Positions 1-8,449 of a stretch of DNA of 22,489 nt are shown here, piece after piece. The notes under the pieces are model-generated. The model saw nothing but the letters and a program-made list of their open reading frames with translations. It was not told the DNA's origin and ran no database searches. Made by a program: the position numbers and the translations under genes. The stretch comes from Chlamydiota bacterium (lineage in GTDB: Bacteria > Chlamydiota > Chlamydiia > Chlamydiales > VGMA01). Positions within the stretch are counted from its first letter, which is position 1; every line of letters starts with the position of its first letter. The stretch covers positions 1 to 22,489 of the forward strand of contig VGMA01000008.1 of assembly GCA_016866575.1 (NCBI GenBank). Reading direction: 5' to 3'.

Positions 1-461
1 CCTACTTTAAAATGGACAATAAATTCGTTGTCAAATCCCCTTTTATAGAGATAGCGAAGCGCTTCATGCCCTTCATCTGTGTGAAGTAAAAAGTAGTGGA
101 AAAATTCCGCAGCATCTTCTAAGGCCGCTTTTGCAGGCGCTACATGAGGATCTTTGACTTCTTCTTTACCGTTAGCTTGAAGCTGAATACCAAATTTTTC
201 TGCTAAGCTCTCTACAGCTTCGCTAAAAGTCATTTGTAGATGATTCATTAAAAAAGCTATCGCATCGCCATGCGCTCCGCAGCCAAAACAGTGGTAATGA
301 GAATCTCCTGATTGGACTACAAACGAGGGGCTTTTTTCTGAGTGAAACGGGCAGAGCCCCTTGTAATACCCCCCCGCTTTAGTTAAGCGCACATGAGGCG
401 ATATCACTTCAATCAGCTGAATTTTTGAGCGAAGCTCTTCTAGACTTTCTTTAGCGTACAT
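1..461 (-). CDS. dnaG: DNA primase DnaG, N-terminal part (cut by window edge)
   Basis: Primase makes the RNA primers for lagging-strand DNA synthesis. Only the first 153 residues are present; the rest lies beyond base 1. The visible part is the CHC2 zinc-binding domain: LCPFH at residues 36-40, followed by S-E-K-S-P-S-F and then HCFGCGAHGDAI at 57-68, which gives zinc ligands C37, H40, C58 and C61. The following residues, with a YLYKRG-like segment near 138-142, match the start of the catalytic core. The ATG at 461 is the first start after an in-frame stop. It has no clear Shine-Dalgarno sequence. In Chlamydia, dnaG also lies next to the mutS-uvrC region, as here. Identity is secure from the zinc motif. 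Confidence 0.96.
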   Translation of the reverse strand, partial: MYAKESLEELRSKIQLIEVISPHVRLTKAGGYYKGLCPFHSEKSPSFVVQSGDSHYHCFGCGAHGDAIAFLMNHLQMTFSEAVESLAEKFGIQLQANGKEEVKDPHVAPAKAALEDAAEFFHYFLLHTDEGHEALRYLYKRGFDNEFIVHFKV

Positions 462-518
462 GGCTTGAGGATACTTGTTTGGTTAAATCTCATAAAGGCT
501 AAAAAGCGCTAAAGGAGA

Positions 519-1031
519 TTACCTGTTATTTTTATTTGCATTACTAAGAGCATATGTAGCTTTAAAGCTGTCAAAAACCAGACTAACACTCTCTTGGCTA
601 AATTCCATTTTGCGAACTTCTTGAGCTTTTATGTGTAAAGTACTTTCTTTTTTGACATTTTTGATCACTACCCCTTTTTCATAACAAACGGCAATAAACT
701 CTTTTGTTGCTGTAAGAGTTTTTGCGTCAATTTTACCAAATTCTTGATCAAAGCTAGGCAATATTGGCTCAAATTCTCTAAAAAAGGCCTCTATTTTGCT
801 AGGGCCATTGTCTCTAGCAAAAAGGGCCGTACCGGGTCCGTTTAACCAAACAACCCCATAGTTTTTATTAGCTGCTACAAGCATAGGAAGAAAGATGTTG
901 CCACGAGGAGCATAGATTTCTGAAACAGATAAACCCTCAATGTTTTCATCTAATATAAGCTCCCTTACTGTGCCTGAACCTTCATGAACAGTGCGAATCC
1001 AATTGAATGCAGCCGTTACATTATATCCCAT
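519..1031 (-). CDS. Unrecognised 170-residue protein
   Basis: I do not recognise a family. The reading frame extends upstream to an ATG at 1106, but I place the start at 1031: that ATG is preceded by a strong Shine-Dalgarno sequence (AGGAGAGGT, minus strand, 1032-1040), and the 25 extra upstream residues look like translated non-coding AT-rich DNA. The protein begins MGYNVTAAFNW, has no obvious signal peptide or membrane helix, and is of mixed composition with a lysine-rich end. Segments such as NIFLPMLVAANKNYGVVWLNG suggest a small alpha/beta fold. It is transcribed in the same direction as dnaG and lies 57 bases upstream of it, so the two could share a transcript from the putative promoter at 1062-1090. 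Function unknown. Confidence 0.7.
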   Translation of the reverse strand: MGYNVTAAFNWIRTVHEGSGTVRELILDENIEGLSVSEIYAPRGNIFLPMLVAANKNYGVVWLNGPGTALFARDNGPSKIEAFFREFEPILPSFDQEFGKIDAKTLTATKEFIAVCYEKGVVIKNVKKESTLHIKAQEVRKMEFSQESVSLVFDSFKATYALSNANKNNR

Positions 1032-1061
1032 ACCTCTCCTATTTTTATTTTTAGAAAAAAG

Positions 1062-1090
1062 ATCATAACAAAATAGACAAAACTCAACAA
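1062..1090 (-). promoter_or_regulatory. Putative sigma-70-type promoter for the 519-1031 gene
   Basis: On the minus strand, TTGTTG (1085-1090) is separated by 17 bases from TATGAT (1062-1067). The -10 box matches 5 of 6 consensus bases and the -35 box 3 of 6. The expected transcript start falls about 25 bases before the ATG at 1031 and keeps the strong Shine-Dalgarno sequence. It may also serve dnaG downstream. Confidence 0.4.
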
Positions 1091-1268
1091 TCAATAGCAC
1101 CCTCAAACCAAAATTAAATAAATTACTTTTTTACTCACTTTGGTTTTTGCTATTTATAATCTTCTTTCACAACCAAGCCAAACCTAAAATCAATCCCTTT
1201 TTAGACCAAAGTAGTGAAGGAATACCCTTTACAGAAATTTACGAAAGGTAAAAAATTGTAAGTAACCC

Positions 1269-1703
1269 ATGAAAAATGATCAATTCCACAAGAAAGTCTA
1301 CACGCGCCTCGACCCCTTTTCCTTAGGTGTCGATCCTCACTCTTTTGCTAGACCTGTTGATGAGCCAGTGAAAAAAATCATCTCTACCCCTAAGAGGCAG
1401 AGCACTAGGGAAGATTTCAAAAAGACCTTTCTCCCCTTGCTGATCGAAGTCTTTGAACTACGGCAAATGATCAAAGGGCATCAAATACGAAACCCCTTAG
1501 AAACCGTTACGAAAAGCCCGCAAGAGATTGTAAAGCAGCTGCAACTTTTGCAAAACGAAATCGAAGAGTCTCAAAAATGGTGTGAAGGGATCATATTGCA
1601 AATTTCTAAAGCGATAGACGAAGCCAAAACAGCTTTAGCAGAACCTGGTAAAGCAAAAAAATTAACGTGGGGGCAAAAACTACGATTATGGATACAGCGA
1701 TGA
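1269..1703 (+). CDS. Small coiled-coil protein upstream of mutS (conserved position in Chlamydiae)
   Basis: A 144-residue soluble protein with no signal peptide. The N-terminal 50 residues are proline-rich and probably disordered. Residues of about 50-125 are predicted helical and heptad-like, rich in E, Q, K and L, for example around the segments EIVKQLQLLQNEIEES and ISKAIDEAKTAL. The C-terminus is basic and ends in KLRLWIQR. Its stop overlaps the probable mutS start as ATGA, so the two are likely translationally coupled. From memory, Chlamydia trachomatis also has a small hypothetical gene between dnaG and mutS (CT793), which fits this position; homology was not checked. The ATG at 1269 has no close Shine-Dalgarno sequence. 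A TATAAT at 1155-1160 could be a -10 box, but no good -35 accompanies it. Function unknown. Confidence 0.75.
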   Translation: MKNDQFHKKVYTRLDPFSLGVDPHSFARPVDEPVKKIISTPKRQSTREDFKKTFLPLLIEVFELRQMIKGHQIRNPLETVTKSPQEIVKQLQLLQNEIEESQKWCEGIILQISKAIDEAKTALAEPGKAKKLTWGQKLRLWIQR

Positions 1704-4174
1704 TCAAAACTTCCCCTATGATGCAGCAATGGCATGAATGCAAAGAAGAAGCCAAAGAAGCCCTTTTACTCTTTAGACTAGGCGATTTTTATGAAGCTTT
1801 CTACGACGATGCTGCTATCTTATCAAGCGAACTAGAGCTTACATTAACTAAGCGTCAAGGCGTTCCTATGAGCGGCATTCCTGCAGTTTCTTTAGAAGGG
1901 CACCTTGACCGGCTAGTAAAAAAAGGATTTTTGGTTGCAATAGCAGAGCAAGTAGAAAAAGCTAATGAAACTAGGGGGCTTGTTAAAAGAGAAATCGTTC
2001 GTACCGTCTCATCTGCGACAAATATTACAACCAATTCGATTTCTGAAAAGCAAAACCAATTTTTTGGCGCTATAGCAAGAATCAATGCAAGTTATGGCTT
2101 AGCATTGATTGACCTTTACACTGGAGAGATGATCGCTCTTGAATTTGAAAATGAAACACAGCTAAAAGATGAGCTTTATAAAAGAGCTCCAAAAGAGCTC
2201 CTTATTTCCAAAAAATTTCCTTGCCAAACTGACGCGATTACCCGATCTAAAGAAGATGGCTATTTTGATCTTAAACTTGCTACAAACACCCTCTGTAGTC
2301 ACTTCGGCATCCACTCTCTCGATAGTTTCGGCCTTACAAGCATGGTTAGCGCTATCGTTGCAGCAGGATCGCTACTTCGCTACATATCTGACGATTTAGG
2401 TCATAGCGTTTCACATATCCAAAAGATCCAAAAAGAAACCAATTCTGCTTACATGGGAATAGATCCCACTACAGCGAAACATCTTGAGATCGAAAAACTC
2501 TTTGAACATCTAGATTTCACTTCTACTCCTATGGGAGCTCGTTTGCTGAGAAACTGGGTATTTCACCCCTTAGTTTCTGAAAAAGGGATTCTCCATAGAC
2601 AATCAGCCATCGATTTCTTTCAATCTTTTCCTTTAAAAATTGAAAGAGTTCGGGATCTAGAGCGCCTTGTGATGAAAATCAAAACCGGTCATATATTTCC
2701 AAGGGATTTGCTTTCCCTTAGCGAATCCATCAAGCAGATCCCTCTTATCAAAAAGCATCTAAACCAATCAACAGCTGACATTCTCCGAAATGCGAATTCT
2801 CAGCTTGTCGATCTATCTTCTATTGCTACAAAAATTGATCATGCTATTGTCTTAGATCCACCTTATCGAATAAGTGAAGGGAATGTCTTTAAACCAGGAT
2901 TTTCTGAAGAGCTTGATGAAATTCGCTCTCTTCGTCAAAATAGCCAAATTTGGATGGCAAATTACCAAGCCAAATTGCAGAATGAACTTGAGATCAAAAC
3001 ACTCAAAGTAAGCTACACTAAAGCCTTTGGCTATTACATCGAGGTTTCAAAAGGTCAAACTAATAAAGTCCCTGCCGAGTTTGAAAGAAAACAAACTCTA
3101 CTGGGTGCAGAGCGCTACACAACCTTTGAACTTAAAGAGTATGAAAGAAAAATACTCCATGCCGAAAATCTCATTTTAGAAATTGAAGAACGTTTATTCA
3201 AACAATTGATCGATGAAATCGCTCTTCATGCAGAAGATCTGCAAAACATCGCCTCATCTATAGCGATGATTGACGCTGTTTGTTCTTTAGCATCTGCAGC
3301 AAAAAAATATCGATGGACTAAACCGGAGATATGCTCCGAAGATTTGCTAGAGCTCAAAGCAGCAAGGCATCCTATCGTCGAAAATATGCTCTCTTTTGGA
3401 ACATTCATTCCGAATGACACATTGCTAAGCCCTTCTTCTAGACTGCTTCTCATTACAGGGCCAAATATGGCAGGCAAATCGACCTACATCCGCCAAGTAG
3501 CTTTGATCGCTATTTTAGCGCAAATTGGAAGCTTTGTGCCTGCAGATCATGCTAAAATCAAAATCATCGACAAGGTCTTTGCCCGTATTGGAGCTAGTGA
3601 TGATCTATCCAAAGGGCAGTCGACATTCATGGTTGAAATGACAGAAACTGCCAACATCTTGCACAGTGCGACAGCGAAGTCTTTAGTTATACTTGATGAA
3701 ATAGGAAGAGGCACCAGCACCTACGACGGCATATCGATTGCTTGGGCAGTTGCAGAATATCTACTAAGAGAAGGTTTATCCCCTAAGACTCTTTTTGCAA
3801 CGCATTACACCGAGCTCACTGAACTTGAAAAACAGCATAAAACCGTGCGTAATTTCCGTGTATCTGTCCACGAATCAGATGAAGGAATTGTATTTTTGCA
3901 CAAAATTGCTCCAGGCGGAGCTGATAAGAGCTATGGCATCCATGTAGCAAAACTTGCTGGACTTCCAAAAGAAGTGCTCTTTAAAGCAAAACTTCGTCTC
4001 ACTGAACTTGAAGCTCTTCCTCAAAAGAAGAAATCAAAAGAAAAGCAGCTCACCTTATTTAATGATGAACACCGCGAAGATGAAATCCTTCAAGCTTTGC
4101 AAGCGATCAATCTTGATGAATTAACCCCAATGCAGGCTTTACTTTTAATCGCAGAATGGAAGAAACGATTATAG
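1700..4174 (+). CDS. mutS: DNA mismatch repair protein MutS
   Basis: MutS recognises base mismatches and small loops in DNA and uses ATP to start mismatch repair. With the start at 1700 it has 824 residues, a normal MutS1 length. Motifs: the mismatch-binding F-Y-E at F30-E32 in GDFYEAFYDDA; Walker A GPNMAGKST at 587-595; Walker B with D666-E667 followed by IGRGTSTYDG; and FATHYTEL near 700. A C-terminal QLTLF at 783-787 fits the beta-clamp-binding consensus. An ATG at 1667 lies in the same frame, but 1700 is preferred: it gives an ATGA overlap with the preceding stop, and the protein then begins close to the TPMMQQ segment where E. coli MutS aligns. The 3' end overlaps uvrC by 19 bases. Whether a mutL exists elsewhere cannot be seen. 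Confidence 0.97.
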   Translation: MIKTSPMMQQWHECKEEAKEALLLFRLGDFYEAFYDDAAILSSELELTLTKRQGVPMSGIPAVSLEGHLDRLVKKGFLVAIAEQVEKANETRGLVKREIVRTVSSATNITTNSISEKQNQFFGAIARINASYGLALIDLYTGEMIALEFENETQLKDELYKRAPKELLISKKFPCQTDAITRSKEDGYFDLKLATNTLCSHFGIHSLDSFGLTSMVSAIVAAGSLLRYISDDLGHSVSHIQKIQKETNSAYMGIDPTTAKHLEIEKLFEHLDFTSTPMGARLLRNWVFHPLVSEKGILHRQSAIDFFQSFPLKIERVRDLERLVMKIKTGHIFPRDLLSLSESIKQIPLIKKHLNQSTADILRNANSQLVDLSSIATKIDHAIVLDPPYRISEGNVFKPGFSEELDEIRSLRQNSQIWMANYQAKLQNELEIKTLKVSYTKAFGYYIEVSKGQTNKVPAEFERKQTLLGAERYTTFELKEYERKILHAENLILEIEERLFKQLIDEIALHAEDLQNIASSIAMIDAVCSLASAAKKYRWTKPEICSEDLLELKAARHPIVENMLSFGTFIPNDTLLSPSSRLLLITGPNMAGKSTYIRQVALIAILAQIGSFVPADHAKIKIIDKVFARIGASDDLSKGQSTFMVEMTETANILHSATAKSLVILDEIGRGTSTYDGISIAWAVAEYLLREGLSPKTLFATHYTELTELEKQHKTVRNFRVSVHESDEGIVFLHKIAPGGADKSYGIHVAKLAGLPKEVLFKAKLRLTELEALPQKKKSKEKQLTLFNDEHREDEILQALQAINLDELTPMQALLLIAEWKKRL

Positions 4175-5949
4175 AGACTTTGCCCACCCAGCCTGGCGTC
4201 TATCTAATGAAAGATGACAAAGGCGCGGTGCTCTATGTAGGCAAAGCAAAAAATCTCAAAGCTCGGGTCAAGCAGTATTTTGCAAAAAATCCTGACAGCC
4301 GTGCCATGATCCCCTTTTTGACTGCAAAAGTCCGCTCAATCGATACGATTGTTACTTTTTCAGAAAAAGAGGCTCTGCTTTTAGAAAATACTCTTATCAA
4401 GAAGCATAAACCGAAATACAACGCACTTCTTAAAGATGACAAAACTTACATCAGCCTGATCGTTACTACTAAAGATCGCTGGCCGATGGCTAAACTCGTT
4501 CGGCACAAAGATCTCAATAGAAATGAAGGCAAAGCATTTGGTCCCTACACAAACGGCCTTGCTGCAAGAGAAGCTTTAGAGCTTATCTCTACCATATTTC
4601 CCCTTCGAGAATGTTCAAATCGTGAGCTTTACTCAAGAAAACGGCCATGTCTACTCTATCATATCAAGCGCTGCATCGCCCCTTGCGCCAACATGTGCTC
4701 AAAAGAAGAATACGACACCGTAGTAAGGCAGTGTTTAGCGTTTTTACAAGGGAAAAACCAAGAAATTTTAAAAGAATTAAAAGAAGAGATGCAAGAGGCA
4801 TCTGATGCGCTCAATTTTGAAAAAGCGGGTAGAATTTATAAAACCATCTTGCACATAGAAAGGATTTTAGAAGAGAAAAACTCCTCTGTATACTCTAAAG
4901 AAACAAGCCTAGATGCCTTTGGAATGTTAGAAAAAGAGCAATTTACCTTTATCTTGAAATTGATTTTCCGAGAAGGAAAACTCGTGGATTCAGAAAGCTA
5001 CCGCTTTTCATCCATCGCCTCATCAGTTGTTGAAACTTTTGAATCATTTCTTCTACAACACTATGAAAATCAAACAGAAAAACCTAAAGAAATTCTCATT
5101 CCTTTTATATTAGAACATCACAAAGAAATGGAAGAAATCCTTGGATCTTCCCTGCACTTTCCCCAAAAAGGCTCAAAAAAACAAATTCTCGATTTAGCCA
5201 TCCAAAATACTAAGGCTGAATTTGAAACACAAAGATTAAGAGAGGAGTCTCAAGAGGAATTATTGCTTGAAATGCAAGAGATGTTCTCTTTGGCAAACTT
5301 TCCCGCGCGCATTGATTGTTTTGACACTTCCAACATCAATCAATCAGATCCTGTAGCCAGCATGGTTGTATATATAGACGGAAAAAAAGATAACCGTTTA
5401 TCACGCCTTTATAAAACAACTGCAACAGATGATTACAACGCATTCAAAGAGGTCTTAAATCGGCGCTATATCAAGGCAAAACAAGAAAACACACTGCCTG
5501 ATCTCATCATTATGGATGGTGGCAAAGGTCAGCTCAATATAGCTTTAAAAGTTCTACAAGAGCTAGAAATTGCCACAGTTGATGTCATTGCTTTAACAAA
5601 AGAAGATGCAAGACATGATAAAGGGTTAACTAAAGAGCGTGTTTGCTTAGTAGATCGAGAAGTTACAATACCGCATCAAAGCGCTTTGTTATTTTTTCTC
5701 CAAAATATCCGCGATGAAGCGCACCGAAGAGCCATAGAATTCCACCGTAAAAGGCGTAAACAAAGACTTATCAAAAGTGCTTTGGATGATATTGCGGGAA
5801 TAGGCCCTGCCAAGAGAACTATTTTATTGAAGCACTTCGGAAGTGTTGAGCGCATCCGAAGTGCAAGTATGGAAGAGCTGTTATCTGTAAAAGGGATCAG
5901 CGAGCAAAACGCTAAAGTAATCTACACTAGATTTCACGAAAGCGACTAG
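4156..5949 (+). CDS. uvrC: UvrABC nucleotide excision repair subunit UvrC
   Basis: UvrC makes the two incisions on either side of a DNA lesion bound by UvrB. It has 597 residues, close to the E. coli length of about 610. Domains in order: GIY-YIG nuclease at about 10-90 (GVY at 14-16, YVG at 27-29, R37, E77 and N89), which makes the 3' cut; a cysteine-rich segment (ECSN...RPC...RCIAPC) resembling the iron-sulphur ligand region reported for UvrC; a UVR helix pair near 200-235 for UvrB contact; an RNase H-like nuclease with DTSN, IMDGGKGQLN and DEAHRRAIEFHRKRR for the 5' cut; and a C-terminal helix-hairpin-helix pair (IAGIGPAKR and LLSVKGISEQNA). The start lies inside mutS, 19 bases before its stop, so the two are very probably cotranscribed. 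The end overlaps the convergent gene by 23 bases. Confidence 0.97.
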   Translation: MEETIIETLPTQPGVYLMKDDKGAVLYVGKAKNLKARVKQYFAKNPDSRAMIPFLTAKVRSIDTIVTFSEKEALLLENTLIKKHKPKYNALLKDDKTYISLIVTTKDRWPMAKLVRHKDLNRNEGKAFGPYTNGLAAREALELISTIFPLRECSNRELYSRKRPCLLYHIKRCIAPCANMCSKEEYDTVVRQCLAFLQGKNQEILKELKEEMQEASDALNFEKAGRIYKTILHIERILEEKNSSVYSKETSLDAFGMLEKEQFTFILKLIFREGKLVDSESYRFSSIASSVVETFESFLLQHYENQTEKPKEILIPFILEHHKEMEEILGSSLHFPQKGSKKQILDLAIQNTKAEFETQRLREESQEELLLEMQEMFSLANFPARIDCFDTSNINQSDPVASMVVYIDGKKDNRLSRLYKTTATDDYNAFKEVLNRRYIKAKQENTLPDLIIMDGGKGQLNIALKVLQELEIATVDVIALTKEDARHDKGLTKERVCLVDREVTIPHQSALLFFLQNIRDEAHRRAIEFHRKRRKQRLIKSALDDIAGIGPAKRTILLKHFGSVERIRSASMEELLSVKGISEQNAKVIYTRFHESD

Positions 5950-6841
5950 CCCCTATACCCTCTAATTGAATTTGTCTTTTTTCAAAATAATAAGAAATCA
6001 TCGACTCAACAAAAAATTTCTTTGAAATAAGCAGAGGAAGACCAAGCAAAATAAGAGCTATCGTCCTTTTGCTTTTTTCAGGCTGATTCCAAAGAATTTC
6101 TGCTATCGCTCTTCCAAACTCCTGACCATCTACACCAAAATCGACAGAGATCTCTTCTATCAATTTTTCTTCTACCGCTTCATCCACCAATCCATGAAGA
6201 AGCGAATGGACAACATTTTTAGATATCCATACCTTTTGAGTGAGTTTCATCATGAAAAATTCTTCGTAACAGACCACCTTATTGCTGCTATGCGAATGCC
6301 AATTCTCACCTTCTTGTATAGCTTTGTATCTTTTCTGGATCTCTTCGTAAGATAAGCTATTCCACCTGTCTGCTGAAGAGAAAACATACCAAGAAAGCAC
6401 TTCCTTAAAACACTGTATATCAAAATGAAATTCCTCAAAAAGAAGCTTAGGCAAGTGGTTTCTTCTCTGATTGACTGTCATATTTGTGATAAAAGGAGAA
6501 TAAGATCCAAAAACCAATTCTGCTAAAAAAGATCCTAATTGGTAAGAATCAACGTTAACATCAAGTAAACCTCTTGCATATAGAGCATTGTAAAGTACAC
6601 TTCTAGCACCAGATACAGAATCTTCCATAAATTTTGAAGCTGTAATATTTTGAAAAAAGGAAGGGTCCAATCTAAAACAGATGCTTTTTTCTGTAGTTAG
6701 ATCTCTACTTGTCAAAATTTCTCGGTATTCTCGATATTCTTCACGCACCTCTTTTCCAAGAACCATATCCCCTATGTTATTCATAAACGGGCTATAAATT
6801 TTAACATCTTGATAGCCATAAAGAGACCCTATTGAACTCAT
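5927..6841 (-). CDS. Unrecognised 304-residue protein, diverged tandem copy of its upstream neighbour
   Basis: I do not recognise a family. By eye it aligns along its length with the 302-residue product of 6845-7753. Matching blocks include LPKLLFEEFHFD against MVHLLYEEFSTS, LGSFLAELV against IGNLAAEML, WISKNVVHSLLHGLVDE against YIAENFFHWLSSILDDE, and YYFEKRQIQLE near the C-terminus against FEFERRSFE. The pair is therefore most likely an old tandem duplication. The protein looks helical and soluble apart from a hydrophobic stretch near residues 260-275 (TIALILLGLPLLIS). It follows its neighbour by only 3 bases, and its Shine-Dalgarno sequence AGGTG overlaps the upstream stop, so the two are translationally coupled. 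Its 3' end overlaps the end of uvrC on the other strand by 23 bases. Confidence 0.75.
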   Translation of the reverse strand: MSSIGSLYGYQDVKIYSPFMNNIGDMVLGKEVREEYREYREILTSRDLTTEKSICFRLDPSFFQNITASKFMEDSVSGARSVLYNALYARGLLDVNVDSYQLGSFLAELVFGSYSPFITNMTVNQRRNHLPKLLFEEFHFDIQCFKEVLSWYVFSSADRWNSLSYEEIQKRYKAIQEGENWHSHSSNKVVCYEEFFMMKLTQKVWISKNVVHSLLHGLVDEAVEEKLIEEISVDFGVDGQEFGRAIAEILWNQPEKSKRTIALILLGLPLLISKKFFVESMISYYFEKRQIQLEGIGASRFREI

Positions 6842-6844
6842 TTT

Positions 6845-7753
6845 TCACCTATTGTATTTAAAATCATTTATTTCATTTGGGTATTCAAAGCTTCTTCTTT
6901 CGAATTCAAAAATAGAAAAAAGTTCGATAAAGCTCAAAAATCCTATCCGAATCATAGCCATCAAGAAGAGATCTATTTTCTTTTTATCTTGATAATCAGT
7001 GGACTGGTAATAAAAGCAGGCTAAGATTTGTCCTAATTTTTCGATAGTAATCATCTTGTTAAAAGCTTCTTGTTCTACAAGAAGCAGCTTCAATCTATGG
7101 AGAAACTCATCGTCTAAAATCGAAGAGAGCCAATGAAAAAAATTCTCTGCAATATAAAGATCCGTTGTGATTTCGATGCGTATACCACTATCCATTTTAG
7201 CAGGAGGTTGATAGATTCTTTTTGTTCCTAAAAAAGCCAAACCTCCAGCATACATAGGCAGCCTTTCAACCGTCTGGCTAAGCGGATATTTGTAGTTTTG
7301 ATTTTTCTTAAGGTAGGAGAATACACCAAAGGCTATCGTAAAAAATTCATCCGAGGTGCTGAATTCTTCATAGAGTAAATGCACCATATACTTTTGCCAC
7401 CACGGGGAATGCTCTAGCTCGTTTTCTAACATTTCTGCTGCAAGATTGCCTATTACCCAAGGTGCAATTTCTTCCATATCAGGTATTTTGGGTTCGATAA
7501 AGTGATAAAAAACTGCTTTGGCCGCTTCAAGATTTGCAGGCTGGGTGCTTAGACATGCATATGAAATCGATGGCGCAATGTGCAATTCCAAACCCACATT
7601 AGCATAAAACATTTCATCAAATTCTTGATTGTAATGAACATGTACAGAAGAAATGAATTCTTTAGAGATGACAATAAGCCCGGTTTCTTTACGAGAAAAT
7701 ACAGTATGCCAAGAACCATAACTATAATCATCAGAAAGAGGTGAAATCGTCAT
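6845..7753 (-). CDS. Unrecognised 302-residue protein, first gene of a paralogous pair
   Basis: No family recognised. It is a helix-rich acidic protein with no signal peptide and many aromatic residues, for example AVFYHFIEPKIPDMEEIAPW at about 89-108. A hydrophobic C-terminal segment near 270-285 (FLMAMIRIGFLSFIELF) occupies the same relative place as the hydrophobic segment of its paralogue at 5927-6841. The start at 7753 has a good Shine-Dalgarno sequence (AAAAGGG, 5 bases upstream). It is the upstream member of a two-gene unit; the 138-base gap before it holds an inverted repeat. Chlamydia also carries hypothetical genes between uvrC and rpsN, but I cannot say whether these are homologous. 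Confidence 0.75.
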   Translation of the reverse strand: MTISPLSDDYSYGSWHTVFSRKETGLIVISKEFISSVHVHYNQEFDEMFYANVGLELHIAPSISYACLSTQPANLEAAKAVFYHFIEPKIPDMEEIAPWVIGNLAAEMLENELEHSPWWQKYMVHLLYEEFSTSDEFFTIAFGVFSYLKKNQNYKYPLSQTVERLPMYAGGLAFLGTKRIYQPPAKMDSGIRIEITTDLYIAENFFHWLSSILDDEFLHRLKLLLVEQEAFNKMITIEKLGQILACFYYQSTDYQDKKKIDLFLMAMIRIGFLSFIELFSIFEFERRSFEYPNEINDFKYNR

Positions 7754-7810
7754 ATACCCTTTTTATAAGAATGCTTAATCCAGCATCTTTAGATGAAAAA
7801 ACCGACATAG

Positions 7811-7848
7811 AGCCTCTCAAAAAGTTTTTTTTAACTGTTTAAGAGGCT
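7811..7848. repeat. Inverted repeat, possible terminator or leader hairpin
   Basis: AGCCTCT (7811-7817) pairs exactly with AGAGGCT (7842-7848); three further A-T pairs follow a single mismatch, around a loop containing eight T residues. Read on the minus strand, it lies downstream of the Asp23-family gene and is followed 10 bases later by six T residues, so it may end that transcript. It also sits 58 bases upstream of the paralogue pair and could be part of their leader. A second small repeat, CCATT (7850-7854) with AATGG (7861-7865), is adjacent. Confidence 0.45.
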
Positions 7849-7891
7849 GCCATTATAAAAAATGGATATATAGATGTAAAGAATCAACTAC

Positions 7892-8344
7892 TTAGAATTC
7901 ATTAGCGAATTCTTCATCGATTGTATCTGCGAGCTCTTCAGCTTCTTCTTTAAAGAAGCGTTCCTCAGGGATGAGGTTTTTAAATACCACATGAACACAA
8001 GCTACATGCAATCCTGTGTACTGAATAATATCCTTAACAAGCTTAGTTTGAATTTCTTCTGCTTTTTCCGGCAAAGAAATCCCGTAAGCAATATTGAGTT
8101 CTATTTTCATATTCACAGAATGGTTTTTAGAGTCTTGCTCTACGTGAATCCCTTTAACGCGATCTAAACCTTCTCTGCCCAGCAAGTTATCAAACAAGGT
8201 CCCCTCAATCAGAGCGATACCTTTAATATCAGAAAGACACTTGATTGCTATTGCTTGAAAAACGCGGCTTTCAATATCTCTGATAAAAACGGTGTCAGGC
8301 AGATCTAGTTCCTTAGTATCCATATCATTGAACTGATCTAACAT
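7892..8344 (-). CDS. Asp23/Gls24-family protein
   Basis: A 150-residue protein with the Asp23/Gls24 (DUF322) pattern: a segment VKGIHVEQD, then a beta-strand region MKIELNIAYGISLPEKAEEIQ, then an amphipathic helix and the ending YTGLHVACVHVVFKNLIPE. In Firmicutes such proteins are cell-envelope-associated and stress-linked, some anchored by a membrane partner (AmaP); what they do in Chlamydiae is not known to me. No signal peptide or membrane helix is present. The C-terminus is strongly acidic. The frame opens at 8407, but the start at 8344 is preferred because AAGGAGA lies 5 bases upstream (TCTCCTT on the plus strand, 8350-8356). It is divergent from the GYF_2-like gene. Confidence 0.8.
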   Translation of the reverse strand: MLDQFNDMDTKELDLPDTVFIRDIESRVFQAIAIKCLSDIKGIALIEGTLFDNLLGREGLDRVKGIHVEQDSKNHSVNMKIELNIAYGISLPEKAEEIQTKLVKDIIQYTGLHVACVHVVFKNLIPEERFFKEEAEELADTIDEEFANEF

Positions 8345-8449
8345 AAATGTCTCCTTACCACTGTCTTTCAAGTGTAAAGGAAGGGGAAAAAAAACAAAAG
8401 CATTCAATTTTATGAATTGCTACTATGAATTTATAGGGGTATAAAATAT

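Noticed and set aside
1032..1106. Longer N-terminus (25 residues) for the 519-1031 protein
   Set aside because: The ATG at 1031 has a strong AGGAGAGGT before it, a promoter candidate lies inside the supposed extension, and the extra residues look like translated AT-rich intergenic DNA.
1667..1699. Upstream mutS start at 1667
   Set aside because: The ATG at 1700 gives an ATGA overlap with the preceding stop and aligns with the usual MutS N-terminus.
8414..8445. TTGCTA-17-TATAAA promoter for the GYF_2-like gene
   Set aside because: The transcript would begin at about the third base of the start codon, so it could not support translation from 8450.
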